The notes below the pieces were generated by a model. It was not told where the DNA came from. It was given only the letters and a program-made list of their open reading frames with translations, and ran no database searches. The position numbers were made by a program, and so were the translations under genes. Shown piece by piece: positions 18,006 to 26,571 of a DNA stretch of 64,000 bases (positions are counted from its first letter, which is position 1; each line of letters starts with the position of its first letter). Origin of the DNA: Tolypothrix sp. PCC 7712 (GTDB lineage: Bacteria > Cyanobacteriota > Cyanobacteriia > Cyanobacteriales > Nostocaceae); the NCBI RefSeq assembly GCF_025860405.1, contig NZ_CP063785.1, forward strand, positions 3,844,001-3,908,000. The letters run 5' to 3'.

Positions 18006-19202
18006 ATGTGGCGCAAAATTGTCAGTCCTGAAGTACTTTTGCTACTAGGTACCCTTCAAGCTCTTTCTCCTTATATTCTTTGGATTATTCAAGGGCCAAA
18101 TGAGAGTTATAACTATGAAATAACTTATTTGCCTTTATTTTTATGGACTGTTGGATATTTCTTCTTTTGGCTAGGTACTAGATTTTTTAAATCTAACCTG
18201 GATAATATATCTCCTACGATAGTAAAAATTAGTTTTAGTGGTTTAAAAAGAATAATATTCATTATTTCAGTTCTAATAATTATTCAAATTATAAATATTG
18301 TTCGAGCTTATGGTTTTTTACCAATTCTAGAATTTTTCTCAGGAAATATAAATATAAATGATGTGAACAACAATGCTGTTGAAACTGGCTTTGGTCAGTT
18401 AGGTCTTTTTGCCACGTCTTTATTTTTTTTAAATGGATTATTATTATCTTTATTAATCAAAGCGATAGAATCTAATAAAAAACTCTCTTTCTTTTTCGTA
18501 GTTAATTTACTAATTGCTATTTTTGGAACTTTGATAACTGGAAAACGCCAGGGATTGTTTATTTTAGTATTTTTTCTATTTTCTGGACTCTCAATCCGTT
18601 TTAATAGTCCATTAAAAAGCTTTATAAATATATTTGGACTCCAGATCAGTAAGCAGGTAAGAATCTTACTTTACTTGGTTGTGCCAGCAATCTTAATTTA
18701 CTTTATGGGTTTGATTGCTTCTTTAAGGATTGGTTCAGGTTATCAAATATCTGGCACTGATGAAACTATAAATTATCTCCAATGGCCTCTAATTAATTTC
18801 GAGGCGCAGTGCGAACAAGCTGGATTAGGACCATATAAGTTTAACCCTATATACACGTTCGTTAATTTGCTACCCTATAGACTTTATGAAGACTACGTAA
18901 TGAATAATGATTTACCTACTCTTCCTGAGCCAAGTTCCCCTGTAGGGTTCTATGGAAATTTACATTGGGGATTAGGAATTCTGGGAATTATTGTATTTTC
19001 TTTTATTTTTGGAATGATATCTAAATATTTTTATAGCAAATCATTTTTTAGTCTGCCACATTTGTTAATTTATTGCCAAATTACATGGACTTTAATTGCT
19101 GCTCATACCTATAATCATTTTCTTTTTCTTGTTTTTTTACCATTACCTGCATTATGTTTCTTAATTTTTGGCTTTTTCTGCAATACTATATATAACAAAT
19201 AA
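18006..19202 (+). CDS. Oligosaccharide repeat unit polymerase (Wzy-like)
   Basis: A multi-spanning membrane protein of about 398 residues with roughly ten hydrophobic segments and a large loop around residues 240-310 (the GPYKFNPIYTFVNLLPYR region), the layout of Wzy polymerases. GKRQGLFILVFF and the C-terminal GFYGNLHWGLGILG block resemble O-antigen polymerases. Wzy joins repeat units on the periplasmic side. The start is uncertain: ATG at 18006 is given here, but an in-frame TTG at 17979 is possible and the frame stays open and hydrophobic further upstream. Sequence similarity among Wzy proteins is low, so the call rests on topology and context. Confidence 0.75.
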   Translation: MWRKIVSPEVLLLLGTLQALSPYILWIIQGPNESYNYEITYLPLFLWTVGYFFFWLGTRFFKSNLDNISPTIVKISFSGLKRIIFIISVLIIIQIINIVRAYGFLPILEFFSGNININDVNNNAVETGFGQLGLFATSLFFLNGLLLSLLIKAIESNKKLSFFFVVNLLIAIFGTLITGKRQGLFILVFFLFSGLSIRFNSPLKSFINIFGLQISKQVRILLYLVVPAILIYFMGLIASLRIGSGYQISGTDETINYLQWPLINFEAQCEQAGLGPYKFNPIYTFVNLLPYRLYEDYVMNNDLPTLPEPSSPVGFYGNLHWGLGILGIIVFSFIFGMISKYFYSKSFFSLPHLLIYCQITWTLIAAHTYNHFLFLVFLPLPALCFLIFGFFCNTIYNK

Positions 19203-19306
19203 AACAACCGCAGTAGATCCAGGACAATTTATAATCTTTTATTGGCAATAATTATCTTTAATTATTGTTCAAAAATTGAAATATCAAAATTTATTACCCT
19301 GCAATA

Positions 19307-20512
19307 ATGATGAAGGTATTATGCGTTTTTGGAAAGTATCAGTATGGTAATTCTGCCCGTGGAATTAACACTGAATACGCAGCATTTGTACCAGCTTTAA
19401 GAAAATTAGGACATGAGGTTGTTCACTTTGAATCATGGGATATGTCAGCCTACGCCAGTTACGCTGAAATGAACCAAGCACTACTAGAAACAGTGGGCAA
19501 AGTACAACCTGATGTCATATTAACAGTTCAAATGCATTATGAAATTTGGTTAGAAACATTAAAAATTATTCAAGCACGTGGAGATGTTGCAACTATTTGT
19601 TGGACTACTGATGATTCCTGGAAATACAGGCAAGTATCGCGATTTATAGGCAGTGCATATCATGCAATGACTACAACATATCCTGAGATTATCAATAAAT
19701 ATCATCAGGATAATATTCAAAATGTTTTATTATCTCAGTGGGCAGCTAGTTCAGAGACATTTAATGAGCCTTTGTCTTGCAAATATTGCCAATATCCAGT
19801 CTCTTTTGTAGGAAGAGCATTTGGTAATCGAAATTACCGCATATCTCAATTACAAAAATCTGGAATTGAAGTGGCAAGTTTTGGTTATGGCTGGCCTTCT
19901 GGATCAATACCAGCAGAAGAAATACCACAGATTATGAGAGAGTCCGTAATCAGCCTCAATTTTGCTAACTCTATAGGTCAAAACCAAATTAAAGCAAGAA
20001 CTTTTGAAGTCCCTGGTGCTGGTGGTTTTTTATTAACCGAATATACACCAGGATTAGAAAGGTATTATACGCTAGGTAAAGAAATTGAAATCTTTTATGA
20101 CATCCCCGAATTAGTTGAAAAAATAAATTACTATGTGGCACATCCAGAAGAGCGGGACGCGATCGCGTGGGCTGGGTTTGAAAGAACTAAGCGGGAACAT
20201 AATTATGAAATTCGTATGCAAGAAGTTTTAGATTTTGCTATAAAGTCTAAGGAAAATTGGTTAAAAAATAATCGCATACAATTATCACAACTATCACAAT
20301 TATCACTTAATGATGCATGTGACTCCCACAAAATTAGCTGGGAATTAAAAGTTTTAAGTGTAATTTTATTGTGGTTTTGTAGATTAATTTTCGGACAAGA
20401 AAAAGGTAGCAAGGCAGCGAGAAGAATTATATTTGAACTCAGCTGGAGACTGTTTAAAAAAACTACTTTTACAGCTAGTGGTTGGCCTGGTAGAATGTTT
20501 CCCAAATATTGA
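19307..20512 (+). CDS. CgeB-like glycosyltransferase (GT-B)
   Basis: A 401-residue protein with features of the CgeB/Glyco_trans_1_2 family: an N-terminal segment MKVLCVFGKYQYGNSARG, an aspartate-rich middle (ICWTTDDSWKYRQVS) and the C-terminal QIKARTFEVPGAGGFLLTEYTPGLERYY, the family signature for the nucleotide-sugar site, then EIEIFYDIPELVEKINYY. The last 80 residues, after HNYEIRMQEVLDF, contain a Q/L/S-rich linker (LSQLSQLSL) and a hydrophobic helix that could associate with the membrane. It probably adds one sugar of the repeat unit. It is separate by about 100 bp from wzy. Confidence 0.8.
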   Translation: MMKVLCVFGKYQYGNSARGINTEYAAFVPALRKLGHEVVHFESWDMSAYASYAEMNQALLETVGKVQPDVILTVQMHYEIWLETLKIIQARGDVATICWTTDDSWKYRQVSRFIGSAYHAMTTTYPEIINKYHQDNIQNVLLSQWAASSETFNEPLSCKYCQYPVSFVGRAFGNRNYRISQLQKSGIEVASFGYGWPSGSIPAEEIPQIMRESVISLNFANSIGQNQIKARTFEVPGAGGFLLTEYTPGLERYYTLGKEIEIFYDIPELVEKINYYVAHPEERDAIAWAGFERTKREHNYEIRMQEVLDFAIKSKENWLKNNRIQLSQLSQLSLNDACDSHKISWELKVLSVILLWFCRLIFGQEKGSKAARRIIFELSWRLFKKTTFTASGWPGRMFPKY

Positions 20513-20709
20513 TATGAGAGAGTTTAGTAAGTATAGTTGATCGTAATCAGGGGTTGTATTTCATAGAATTTATACTTTAAGTTTTGAAATTTACATTTAT
20601 TTGGCGATTGATAAAATATAAATACTTAGAATTTTTTCAAAGATAAAATACTAGTCATAATATTATAGAATTCCAGATGTATTAAGCATGAATATCGAAA
20701 AGTAAGATT

Positions 20710-21543
20710 ATGAAAACATCTGTTAGTGTTGTGATACCATGTTACTTTTGTGCTCATACCATTGATAGAGCCGTTAAGTCTATAGTTCAACAAACTCTTA
20801 GACCATCAGAGGTCATACTTGTCAATGATGGAAGTAAAGATGATACTTGGAAAATTCTACAAAAATTACAAGCTGAATATGAAGAAAATTGGATAAAAAT
20901 TGTAGATTTAAAGTTAAATTATGGCCCTTCTAAAGCTCGTAATATTGGTTGGGATTTAGCTACTCAAGATTATATTGCTTTTCTGGATGCTGATAATGCT
21001 TGGCATCCAGAAAAAATAGCATTTCAGTATTTATGGATGTGTAATAATCCTCATGTATTAGTTTCTGGACACGCACCGCCTGGATCTCTTTCAAATTCCA
21101 ATAAATATAATCTAGAGCCTATACTCTTAAATCAAGACGTTAAAGCCAGAGTAGTGACAAAAAAACAAATATTAAAGTCTAATCCTTTTGAAACTTCATC
21201 AATAATGATTAAGAGAAATATTCATTATCGATTTGATAATAAGCAAAGATACTGCGAAGATTATTTTTTATGGATGCAAATTTGTCTCGATCAGCAAATT
21301 ATTTATTTATTGGATAAACAATTAACTTATGTTTATAAACAACCTAAAAGTTTGAGTAGTAATATTGTGAAAATGAGATTAGGAGATATTAATAACTTTT
21401 GGAAACTTTGGAGAAATAATAGAATCAACTTGGCGGAAATGATTTTCTTGATAAGTAAATCATTAATCAAATTTATGATTTTATTAATTTCACCGAAACT
21501 TCACTCTTATATGAAATATATTTTATATTCTCATAAGAATTAA
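20710..21543 (+). CDS. Glycosyltransferase family 2
   Basis: A 277-residue GT-A fold enzyme. The N-terminal VSVVIPCYFCAHTIDRAVKSI is the nucleotide-binding start of GT2, VILVNDGSKDDT carries the first conserved Asp pair, and FLDADNAWHPEKI is the metal-binding DxD region. ETSSIMIKR and YCEDYFLWMQI (the ED catalytic base region) follow. It has a hydrophobic C-terminal stretch (EMIFLISKSLIKFMILLIS) that may anchor it to the membrane. Part of the glycosyltransferase set of the polysaccharide locus; the sugar cannot be deduced. It lies 33 bp before a second GT2. Confidence 0.88.
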   Translation: MKTSVSVVIPCYFCAHTIDRAVKSIVQQTLRPSEVILVNDGSKDDTWKILQKLQAEYEENWIKIVDLKLNYGPSKARNIGWDLATQDYIAFLDADNAWHPEKIAFQYLWMCNNPHVLVSGHAPPGSLSNSNKYNLEPILLNQDVKARVVTKKQILKSNPFETSSIMIKRNIHYRFDNKQRYCEDYFLWMQICLDQQIIYLLDKQLTYVYKQPKSLSSNIVKMRLGDINNFWKLWRNNRINLAEMIFLISKSLIKFMILLISPKLHSYMKYILYSHKN

Positions 21544-21576
21544 TATAAAATCGACTATAGTAAATAGAGTTAATCA

Positions 21577-22362
21577 ATGGAAGCAGCAATAAGTATTAGT
21601 GCATCACTAGTTCTGTATAAAAATGATAGTGGCATGGTTAACCGTGTGATAATGTCTACTATCAACACACCTTTAGATATAAAATTGTGTGTGATTGATA
21701 ATTCACCTGAGCCTAATTTAAAAACATTATTTACGAATATAGAGCAAGTTGATTATCATTATAATGATGCCAATAATATTGGCTTTGGTAAAGCACATAA
21801 TTTAGCGCTTTCTAAATGTAGAATGGCTGACTACCATCTTGTGCTTAATCCAGACATATATTTTGACAAAAATGTTATACCAGAACTGATAAATTATTTA
21901 GAAAATCATCAGGAAGTTGGTCTAATTCAACCCAAAATATTGTTTCCTAATGGTGAAATCCAATATCTTTGTAAGCGTTATCCAAGATTTTTTGCATTGT
22001 TTGCTAGACGTTTTATTCCTCAATCATTACACTTCCTGGTAAAAGCTTATTTGGACTGGTATGAAATGCGGGACATGGGCTACGATAAGGTGGCAGATGT
22101 TTTGTATTTATCTGGGTGCTTTATGCTTTTTCGTAGAAAGTATCTAGATGAAATTGGATACTTTGACGAAAATATATTTATGTATCTTGAGGATGCAGAT
22201 ATAACTTTAAGAATGGCTGAAAAATATAAAACAGTATTTTATCCTCATGTACATATTTTTCACCATTGGGCTAGAGGCTCATATAAGTCAATTCATCTCG
22301 CAATAATTAATATTCTGTCAGCTATTTATTTTTTCAACAAACATGGATGGAAAATTTTCTAG
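21577..22362 (+). CDS. Glycosyltransferase family 2 (rhamnosyltransferase-like)
   Basis: A 261-residue GT2 of the type often annotated as rhamnosyl- or dTDP-sugar transferase. It has ISASLVLYKNDSG, the NNIGFGKAHNLAL block (asparagine-rich nucleotide site typical for this subgroup), YHLVLNPDIYF (the DxD-equivalent NPD), the LSGCFMLFRRKYLDEIGYFDENIFMYLEDADI segment split between acceptor loop and catalytic ED, and a C-terminal hydrophobic helix. It is the last gene of the rightward polysaccharide operon. About 290 bp with no gene follow before a convergent TPR gene. Confidence 0.88.
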   Translation: MEAAISISASLVLYKNDSGMVNRVIMSTINTPLDIKLCVIDNSPEPNLKTLFTNIEQVDYHYNDANNIGFGKAHNLALSKCRMADYHLVLNPDIYFDKNVIPELINYLENHQEVGLIQPKILFPNGEIQYLCKRYPRFFALFARRFIPQSLHFLVKAYLDWYEMRDMGYDKVADVLYLSGCFMLFRRKYLDEIGYFDENIFMYLEDADITLRMAEKYKTVFYPHVHIFHHWARGSYKSIHLAIINILSAIYFFNKHGWKIF

Positions 22363-22648
22363 AACACCTCTTAAAGCAAGTGTTTTAGTTGATGCTTATT
22401 CTGAACTCAAATAGTTAGAAAATTCGGTTCTTACGTACCTGTTACGCCAAATTATTAGTTAAACCTCAAAGCTTGGCTGAAAAATATAGCTTAAGAACTC
22501 AAACACTTGCCAAATGCCTAAAATGTTATTAAATAATGCCCATTATTATTGTTTGGCAAGGGTTGCATGATAATTGTGAACGTGATTTAGCATAGTATGT
22601 AATGAAGAGCCGAAAATTCTCAACGAGGATATTATAGTAGTATTGTCT

Positions 22649-23368
22649 TTAAGACACACCAGGGTTATCGGAATTTTGGATTTTTTGCAAAATTTGTTCA
22701 ACTTGGGAAGCTTTTTCCTTTCTATTTTGCGATTTGAAAATATTTATAGCTTTTTTGAGAGAAGTTAAAGCTTCATCTCGTTTATTTGTTTGCCATAATG
22801 CTAGTGCTAAATTCGTTAATGCATCGGCATAATCAGAATTAATTTCCAAAGCTTTGCGATATTCGCTCATAGCTTCATCCCAGCGGCTTTGGCTAGCGTA
22901 AACAATACCGATCGCATTATAAGCTAGGGCATATTTGGGTTTGAGGCGGATGGCTTCTTGGTAAGAGGTGATTGCTTCCTCTAACCTATTTTGTCGAAAT
23001 AGTACATTTCCCAGTTGATAATGACCAAATGCATCTTCGGGGAATCTTTTGAGAAATTTACGTAAACTTTCCTCTGCTCCTTTAAAATCACCTTGACTGT
23101 ATTGAGCATTTGCTTGTTGAATAAACTGCGATCGCTCTTGAAGAAGTGAGTCTTGCTGTAATTGTGCGATTTTTGGCTCTGTAATGTTGACGTTGCGCTG
23201 TGGAGTTAATCTTTCAGCAGACTGTTCTGGGGAATGAAAAGAATTTTGCAATGTTACCGCTAACACTGATGGCGCGCTAATCATTGTCGTGATCATGCTT
23301 AGTGTTAAGTAACTAAGAGGTTGAACACATACTGTTTTAAGTTGGTTGTTCAGCGTCATTGTCCTCAA
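22649..23368 (-). CDS. Exported TPR repeat protein
   Basis: A 239-residue protein with a signal peptide (positively charged MRTMTLNNQLK followed by a hydrophobic stretch ending near PSVLAV, about residue 38) and at least four tetratricopeptide repeats from about residue 85 to 220 (for example FGHYQLGNVLFRQNRLEEAI, ALAYNAIGIVYASQSRWDEA, ADALTNLALALWQTNKRDEA). TPRs are protein-interaction scaffolds; a periplasmic or thylakoid-lumen location is inferred from the signal. No partner gene is adjacent. It converges with the polysaccharide operon. Confidence 0.8.
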   Translation of the reverse strand: MRTMTLNNQLKTVCVQPLSYLTLSMITTMISAPSVLAVTLQNSFHSPEQSAERLTPQRNVNITEPKIAQLQQDSLLQERSQFIQQANAQYSQGDFKGAEESLRKFLKRFPEDAFGHYQLGNVLFRQNRLEEAITSYQEAIRLKPKYALAYNAIGIVYASQSRWDEAMSEYRKALEINSDYADALTNLALALWQTNKRDEALTSLKKAINIFKSQNRKEKASQVEQILQKIQNSDNPGVS

Positions 23369-23922
23369 TCCCTCAAGAGTGTTCTGATCCCTATAATAAA
23401 TTCAGGTGCGTTAACAAATCTACAAACGCACCTCAATTATTTGTCGCCAATGTGGTGTTAAATGTTCCTGGTAAGGTCAAGGATCAAGGGAAACTAACAC
23501 ATTTGAGAGGATTCTCAGTGGATTAACTGGTACTTGAGGGTTAAAAGCCACATGAACATCAGCGTTTGAGGTGGCTGAAGCTGTAACATCTTCGTTTAAG
23601 GAAGAAATGAGGAAATTTATATACTACACAAAATAGTTTATATCGCTTCCCTTATTGGGGAGGTACAGCAATAAAAAATTAACCGCACATGGAAGACAAT
23701 AAACGCATATAAACGCTGATAAATTTGTACTTGATTATAATAGAAAAAACTATAAATTTAACTATTGTTTACTTAGTTCATCTAATGTTGTACAGGGTAT
23801 CTTTTAAATTCTATATTATTTTTTCAACATTTTTGTACATAAGATTACTTATAATAATCTAGATATCAAACAAGTGAAAATACTTGTGTAAATCCGACAT
23901 TTTGCAAGGAGATAATACAGTT
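23369..23922. other. Divergent intergenic region with a hairpin
   Basis: A 550-bp spacer between the TPR gene and the BON gene. It contains a perfect 9-bp inverted repeat (AGGTGCGTT at 23404-23412 and its complement at 23425-23433) just upstream of the TPR start, and a weaker AGCCAC/GTGGCT pairing near 23550-23575. No coding frame or known RNA is recognised. Confidence 0.5.
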
Positions 23923-24273
23923 ATGGGTTGGTTACAAAGACTCTTTGGTATGGAAAAACCAGAAGATGCTCAAGTGAACCCTGAGCCAACTTTAGTGGCT
24001 GAGAACTCTTCTGAAGGCGAAAGCATTCCGCTTGAGCGAGTGGGACTAAATGGGGAATATGATCAAAGTGGTTTAGCAAAAAGAGTTGCGCTAGCGTTTG
24101 ATGAAGATTCTCGCTTTGATGACATTAATACAATTTATGTTGCTCAGTTAGGCAGTACGGTAGTTTTAAAAGGAAAAGTACCAGATCAAGACATTTTAAG
24201 TCAATTGGTAGAGATTGCTGGTGGAGTTAGTGGTGCTACCGATGTTGTGACTGATGAAGTAGGAGTTGGTTAG
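23923..24273 (+). CDS. BON domain protein
   Basis: A 116-residue protein from the ATG at 23923 (MGWLQRLFGMEKPED), which is preceded by a good ribosome site AAGGAG; an upstream frame extension to 23884 is rejected. The C-terminal 65 residues (GLAKRVALAFDED...VVLKGKVPDQDILSQLVEIAGGVSGATDVVTDEV) form a BON domain, with the typical hydrophobic V-x-L-x-G-x-V core and the final helix-strand. BON domains bind phospholipids or other ligands in envelope and stress proteins. There is no signal peptide, so it may be cytoplasmic or peripheral. A lipoprotein gene follows by about 110 bp and may be co-transcribed up to the terminator at 24803. Confidence 0.8.
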   Translation: MGWLQRLFGMEKPEDAQVNPEPTLVAENSSEGESIPLERVGLNGEYDQSGLAKRVALAFDEDSRFDDINTIYVAQLGSTVVLKGKVPDQDILSQLVEIAGGVSGATDVVTDEVGVG

Positions 24274-24384
24274 TATTGTTTGTTTTGCAAATTTTAGGTT
24301 TTAAATTTTGGATTGTAAGGATTAAACAATTTAAAATTTAAAATCTAAAATTAATTAGCTATCTTTATGAGGAGCAGACTGTCA

Positions 24385-24774
24385 ATGAAAACTCAAATCT
24401 CGGCTCGTCAATTTGGGATTGGGCTAACTTTATTAACTGTTTTAATGCTAGCAAGTTGTGGTCAAAAATCGGGAGAATCTGCTAGCAATACTGAAAATCC
24501 TACTGCTGTTTCTCAAACGAAACCTACGGCGAAGAGTGCTACTGCAACATCTGCAAATCAAACTGTAATTCCCGCAGAAGCACAAAAGCTAGGTGTCAAG
24601 CCTGAAGGGGAAACGGCTTGTCCTAGTAATGCACCAATTAAAGGGAAGATTACCAAAAAGCGTGGCAATATTTACCACATTGCAAAAGCGCCTGATTATG
24701 CGAAAGTTAAACCTGATATCTGCTTTAAAGATACAGCAACAGCAGAAAAAGCAGGTTTTTCTGCGCCTAAATAG
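24385..24774 (+). CDS. Sunset-domain lipoprotein
   Basis: A 129-residue lipoprotein. From the ATG at 24385 (MKTQISARQFG), preceded by a GAGGAG site, it has a signal peptide with lipobox LASC and a Ser/Thr/Ala-rich linker (residues about 35-75). The C-terminal 45 residues (IKGKITKKRGNIYHIAKAPDYAKV..ICFKDTATAEKAGF) match the pattern of the sunset domain found in envelope proteins and next to nucleases: G-x-I-x2-x-G-x-IYH, a Cys-Phe pair, and an E-A-x-AG-F end. Function unknown; outer-membrane or periplasmic anchoring is inferred. It is followed by a strong terminator. Confidence 0.75.
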   Translation: MKTQISARQFGIGLTLLTVLMLASCGQKSGESASNTENPTAVSQTKPTAKSATATSANQTVIPAEAQKLGVKPEGETACPSNAPIKGKITKKRGNIYHIAKAPDYAKVKPDICFKDTATAEKAGFSAPK

Positions 24775-24802
24775 GTAGCTTGCTAAGATGATTTAGTAAT
24801 TT

Positions 24803-24829
24803 AGCCCGCCTTTGCGGGCTGAGTTTTTT
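24803..24829 (+). terminator. Rho-independent terminator
   Basis: AGCCCGC (24803-24809), CTTT loop, GCGGGCT (24814-24820), then GAGTTTTTT. It is a compact GC-rich stem with a T-run on the plus strand, 29 bp after the lipoprotein stop codon. Confidence 0.9.
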
Positions 24830-24856
24830 GAGCGATCGCCCTCACCAAAAAGCAGA

Positions 24857-25852
24857 TCACACAGGGATGCGATGGTCGCGAAGCGAACCGCCGCAGGCAT
24901 CGCGGTTGTGTGGTGTATCAAAATCAATCAACGGCCCTTTGGGTACAATGCGTGTCGGGTTAACCTTGGGATGACTCCGATAATAATGGCGTTTAATGTG
25001 GTCTAAATTACAAGTTTCTTTAACTCCCGGTACTTGGTAGAGTTCTTTGAGATAATTCCACAGATTAGGATATTCCACAATTCGCCGTAAGTTGCATTTG
25101 AAATGCACATAATAAACAGCATCAAAGCGAAATAGGGTAGTAAACATACACCAGTCAGCTTCGGTAATTCTATCGCCGCAGAGATAGCGTTGTTTGTCTA
25201 ATACTTGTTCCCAGTAATCGAGTGCTGCAAATAATTCTGTTACCGCTTCATCATAAGCTGATTGAGTAGTGGCAAATCCCGCCCTGTAAACACCATTATT
25301 GATGGGTTGATAAATTTTATCAATGGTTTCGTCAATTACCTTTTGCAAATCTTGCGGATAAAAGTCAAAATCTGCTTTGGCAAAATCATTGAATTCTGTA
25401 TCAAACATCCGAATGATTTCGCGAGATTCATTATTGACGATGGTCTTTTCTTTGATATCCCATAAAACTGGGACAGTTACTCTACCGCTGTAGTTGGGAT
25501 CGGCTTGTAGATAAATTTGCCATAGATAGTTAGCGTTATTCACTGTATCGGGAATTGCTCCCGGCTCATCATTAAATTCCCAGCTATTTTGAGCAATTTC
25601 TGCAGCAAATACCGATAAACCAATTACATCTGTTAATCCTTTTAACTGACGGAGAATTGCAGTGCGACAAGCCCAAGGACAAGCCCAAGAAATATATAAA
25701 TGATATCGCCCTGGTTCAGCTTTAAATCCACTAGAACCATCGGCTGTAATTTTATTGCGAAAAGTGGTTGATGGCCGGATAAATTTCCCTTGAGAATCTT
25801 CCTGATCCCGTTCTGACACCCACTTACCATCTTTGAGGATTCCCAAACCCAT
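24857..25852 (-). CDS. Glutathionyl-hydroquinone reductase (ECM4/YqjG family)
   Basis: A xi-class glutathione transferase that reduces glutathionyl-hydroquinones, probably acting in quinone detoxification in the cytosol. The catalytic cysteine lies in SWACPWACR, and the family blocks ADGSSGFKAEPGRYHLY, VPVLWDIKEKTIVNNESREIIRM, YQPINNGVYRAGFA and GDRITEADWCMFTTL are present in order. The start is set at the ATG at 25852 (MGLGILKDGKW), which has an AGGAG site; a frame extending to 25909 is not needed. The last 16 residues (NRDACGGSLRDHRIPV) are encoded by a palindromic repeat, replacing whatever ended the family protein. Confidence 0.88.
   Translation of the reverse strand: MGLGILKDGKWVSERDQEDSQGKFIRPSTTFRNKITADGSSGFKAEPGRYHLYISWACPWACRTAILRQLKGLTDVIGLSVFAAEIAQNSWEFNDEPGAIPDTVNNANYLWQIYLQADPNYSGRVTVPVLWDIKEKTIVNNESREIIRMFDTEFNDFAKADFDFYPQDLQKVIDETIDKIYQPINNGVYRAGFATTQSAYDEAVTELFAALDYWEQVLDKQRYLCGDRITEADWCMFTTLFRFDAVYYVHFKCNLRRIVEYPNLWNYLKELYQVPGVKETCNLDHIKRHYYRSHPKVNPTRIVPKGPLIDFDTPHNRDACGGSLRDHRIPV
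24858..24912. repeat. Palindromic repeat covering the reductase stop codon
   Basis: CACACA at 24858-24863 pairs with TGTGTG at 24907-24912, and GATGC at 24866-24870 with GCATC near 24897-24901, enclosing a GC-rich core (GGTCGCGAAGCGAACC). The minus-strand reading frame runs through it and stops inside it. It resembles dispersed palindromes of Nostocales genomes. Confidence 0.55.
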
Positions 25853-26188
25853 AAGCATCTCCTGATAACAATTTTGGATTTTCGATTCAGGCTTTGGCAG
25901 AAATCTCAAATAAAATTAAAACTTATTTATTAAATAAAAGTTAAATGAAATTAAGGGTTTTGAAGCAAAATTCTATTACGCAACCTAATGCACAACCTGA
26001 ATGCACTTTCTTACGCTTCTTATAGACTTTTTCTAATTATAGGAATCCGATTTTACTTCTGAAAAAATTTCAGCTTTGGTACTGATGCGTTACGCGATCG
26101 CTAACGCATCCTACGCGAACTTCAAGAATCAAATATGTTAATTGAGTACCAGTCATTAGCAAATGACTAATGACTAAATAACTAATGA

Positions 26189-26479
26189 CTACTCAGCATT
26201 CAGAATTTTTGGTACTTTAAAAAATTCTCCTTCTTGTTCTGGCGCACAGCTGAGGATGGCTTCTCGGTCAGGATAGGGTTTTAATTCATCCTCTCTTGTC
26301 ACATTGCTGACATCAATAGCCCTGGTTGTAGGGGGTACATTACTGACATCGAGTTCACTTAACTGCTCTATGTAATCTAGAATACTTCCTAGTTGCGTGG
26401 TGAATTGCTCCTCCTCTTGGGAGGTTAATTCTAAACGAGCAAGCAGGGCTACTTTATGGACTAATTCACGATCAATCAT
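26189..26479 (-). CDS. gatC: Asp-tRNA(Asn)/Glu-tRNA(Gln) amidotransferase subunit C
   Basis: GatC, the small stabilising subunit of the GatCAB complex that amidates Glu-tRNA(Gln). From MIDRELVHKVALLARLEL the protein has 96 residues, the normal length; the frame can be extended nine codons upstream but the extension is not family-like. Conserved features are the N-terminal VxKVAxLARLEL helix, LGSILDYIEQLSELD and the NVTREDE turn, followed by APEQEGEFFKVPKILN, which is the canonical C-terminus. gatA and gatB are not in the window, as is usual for cyanobacteria where the subunits are dispersed. A tandem heptamer repeat separates it from ycf3. Confidence 0.92.
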   Translation of the reverse strand: MIDRELVHKVALLARLELTSQEEEQFTTQLGSILDYIEQLSELDVSNVPPTTRAIDVSNVTREDELKPYPDREAILSCAPEQEGEFFKVPKILNAE

Positions 26480-26498
26480 TATTGTGTCAAAGGTTTCA

Positions 26499-26547
26499 AG
26501 AGTCAACAGTCAAGAGTCAAGAGTCAAGAGTCAAGAGTCAAGAGTCA
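26499..26547. repeat. Short tandem heptamer repeat (AGAGTCA type)
   Basis: About six copies of AGAGTCA lie between gatC and ycf3, followed within 10 bp by the inverted form (GACTCTTGACTC), so a long imperfect hairpin can form. The same type of motif is seen near 49270, 49370 and 50577-50645. Confidence 0.8.
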
Positions 26548-26571
26548 AAACTATCGACTCTTGACTCTGGG

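Noticed and set aside
9051..22362. Heterocyst envelope polysaccharide (hep) island
   Set aside because: The content (Wzx, Wzy, Wzc, sugar transferase, GTs) is general for exopolysaccharide, and hepA-type exporter or hepB-like markers were not recognised.
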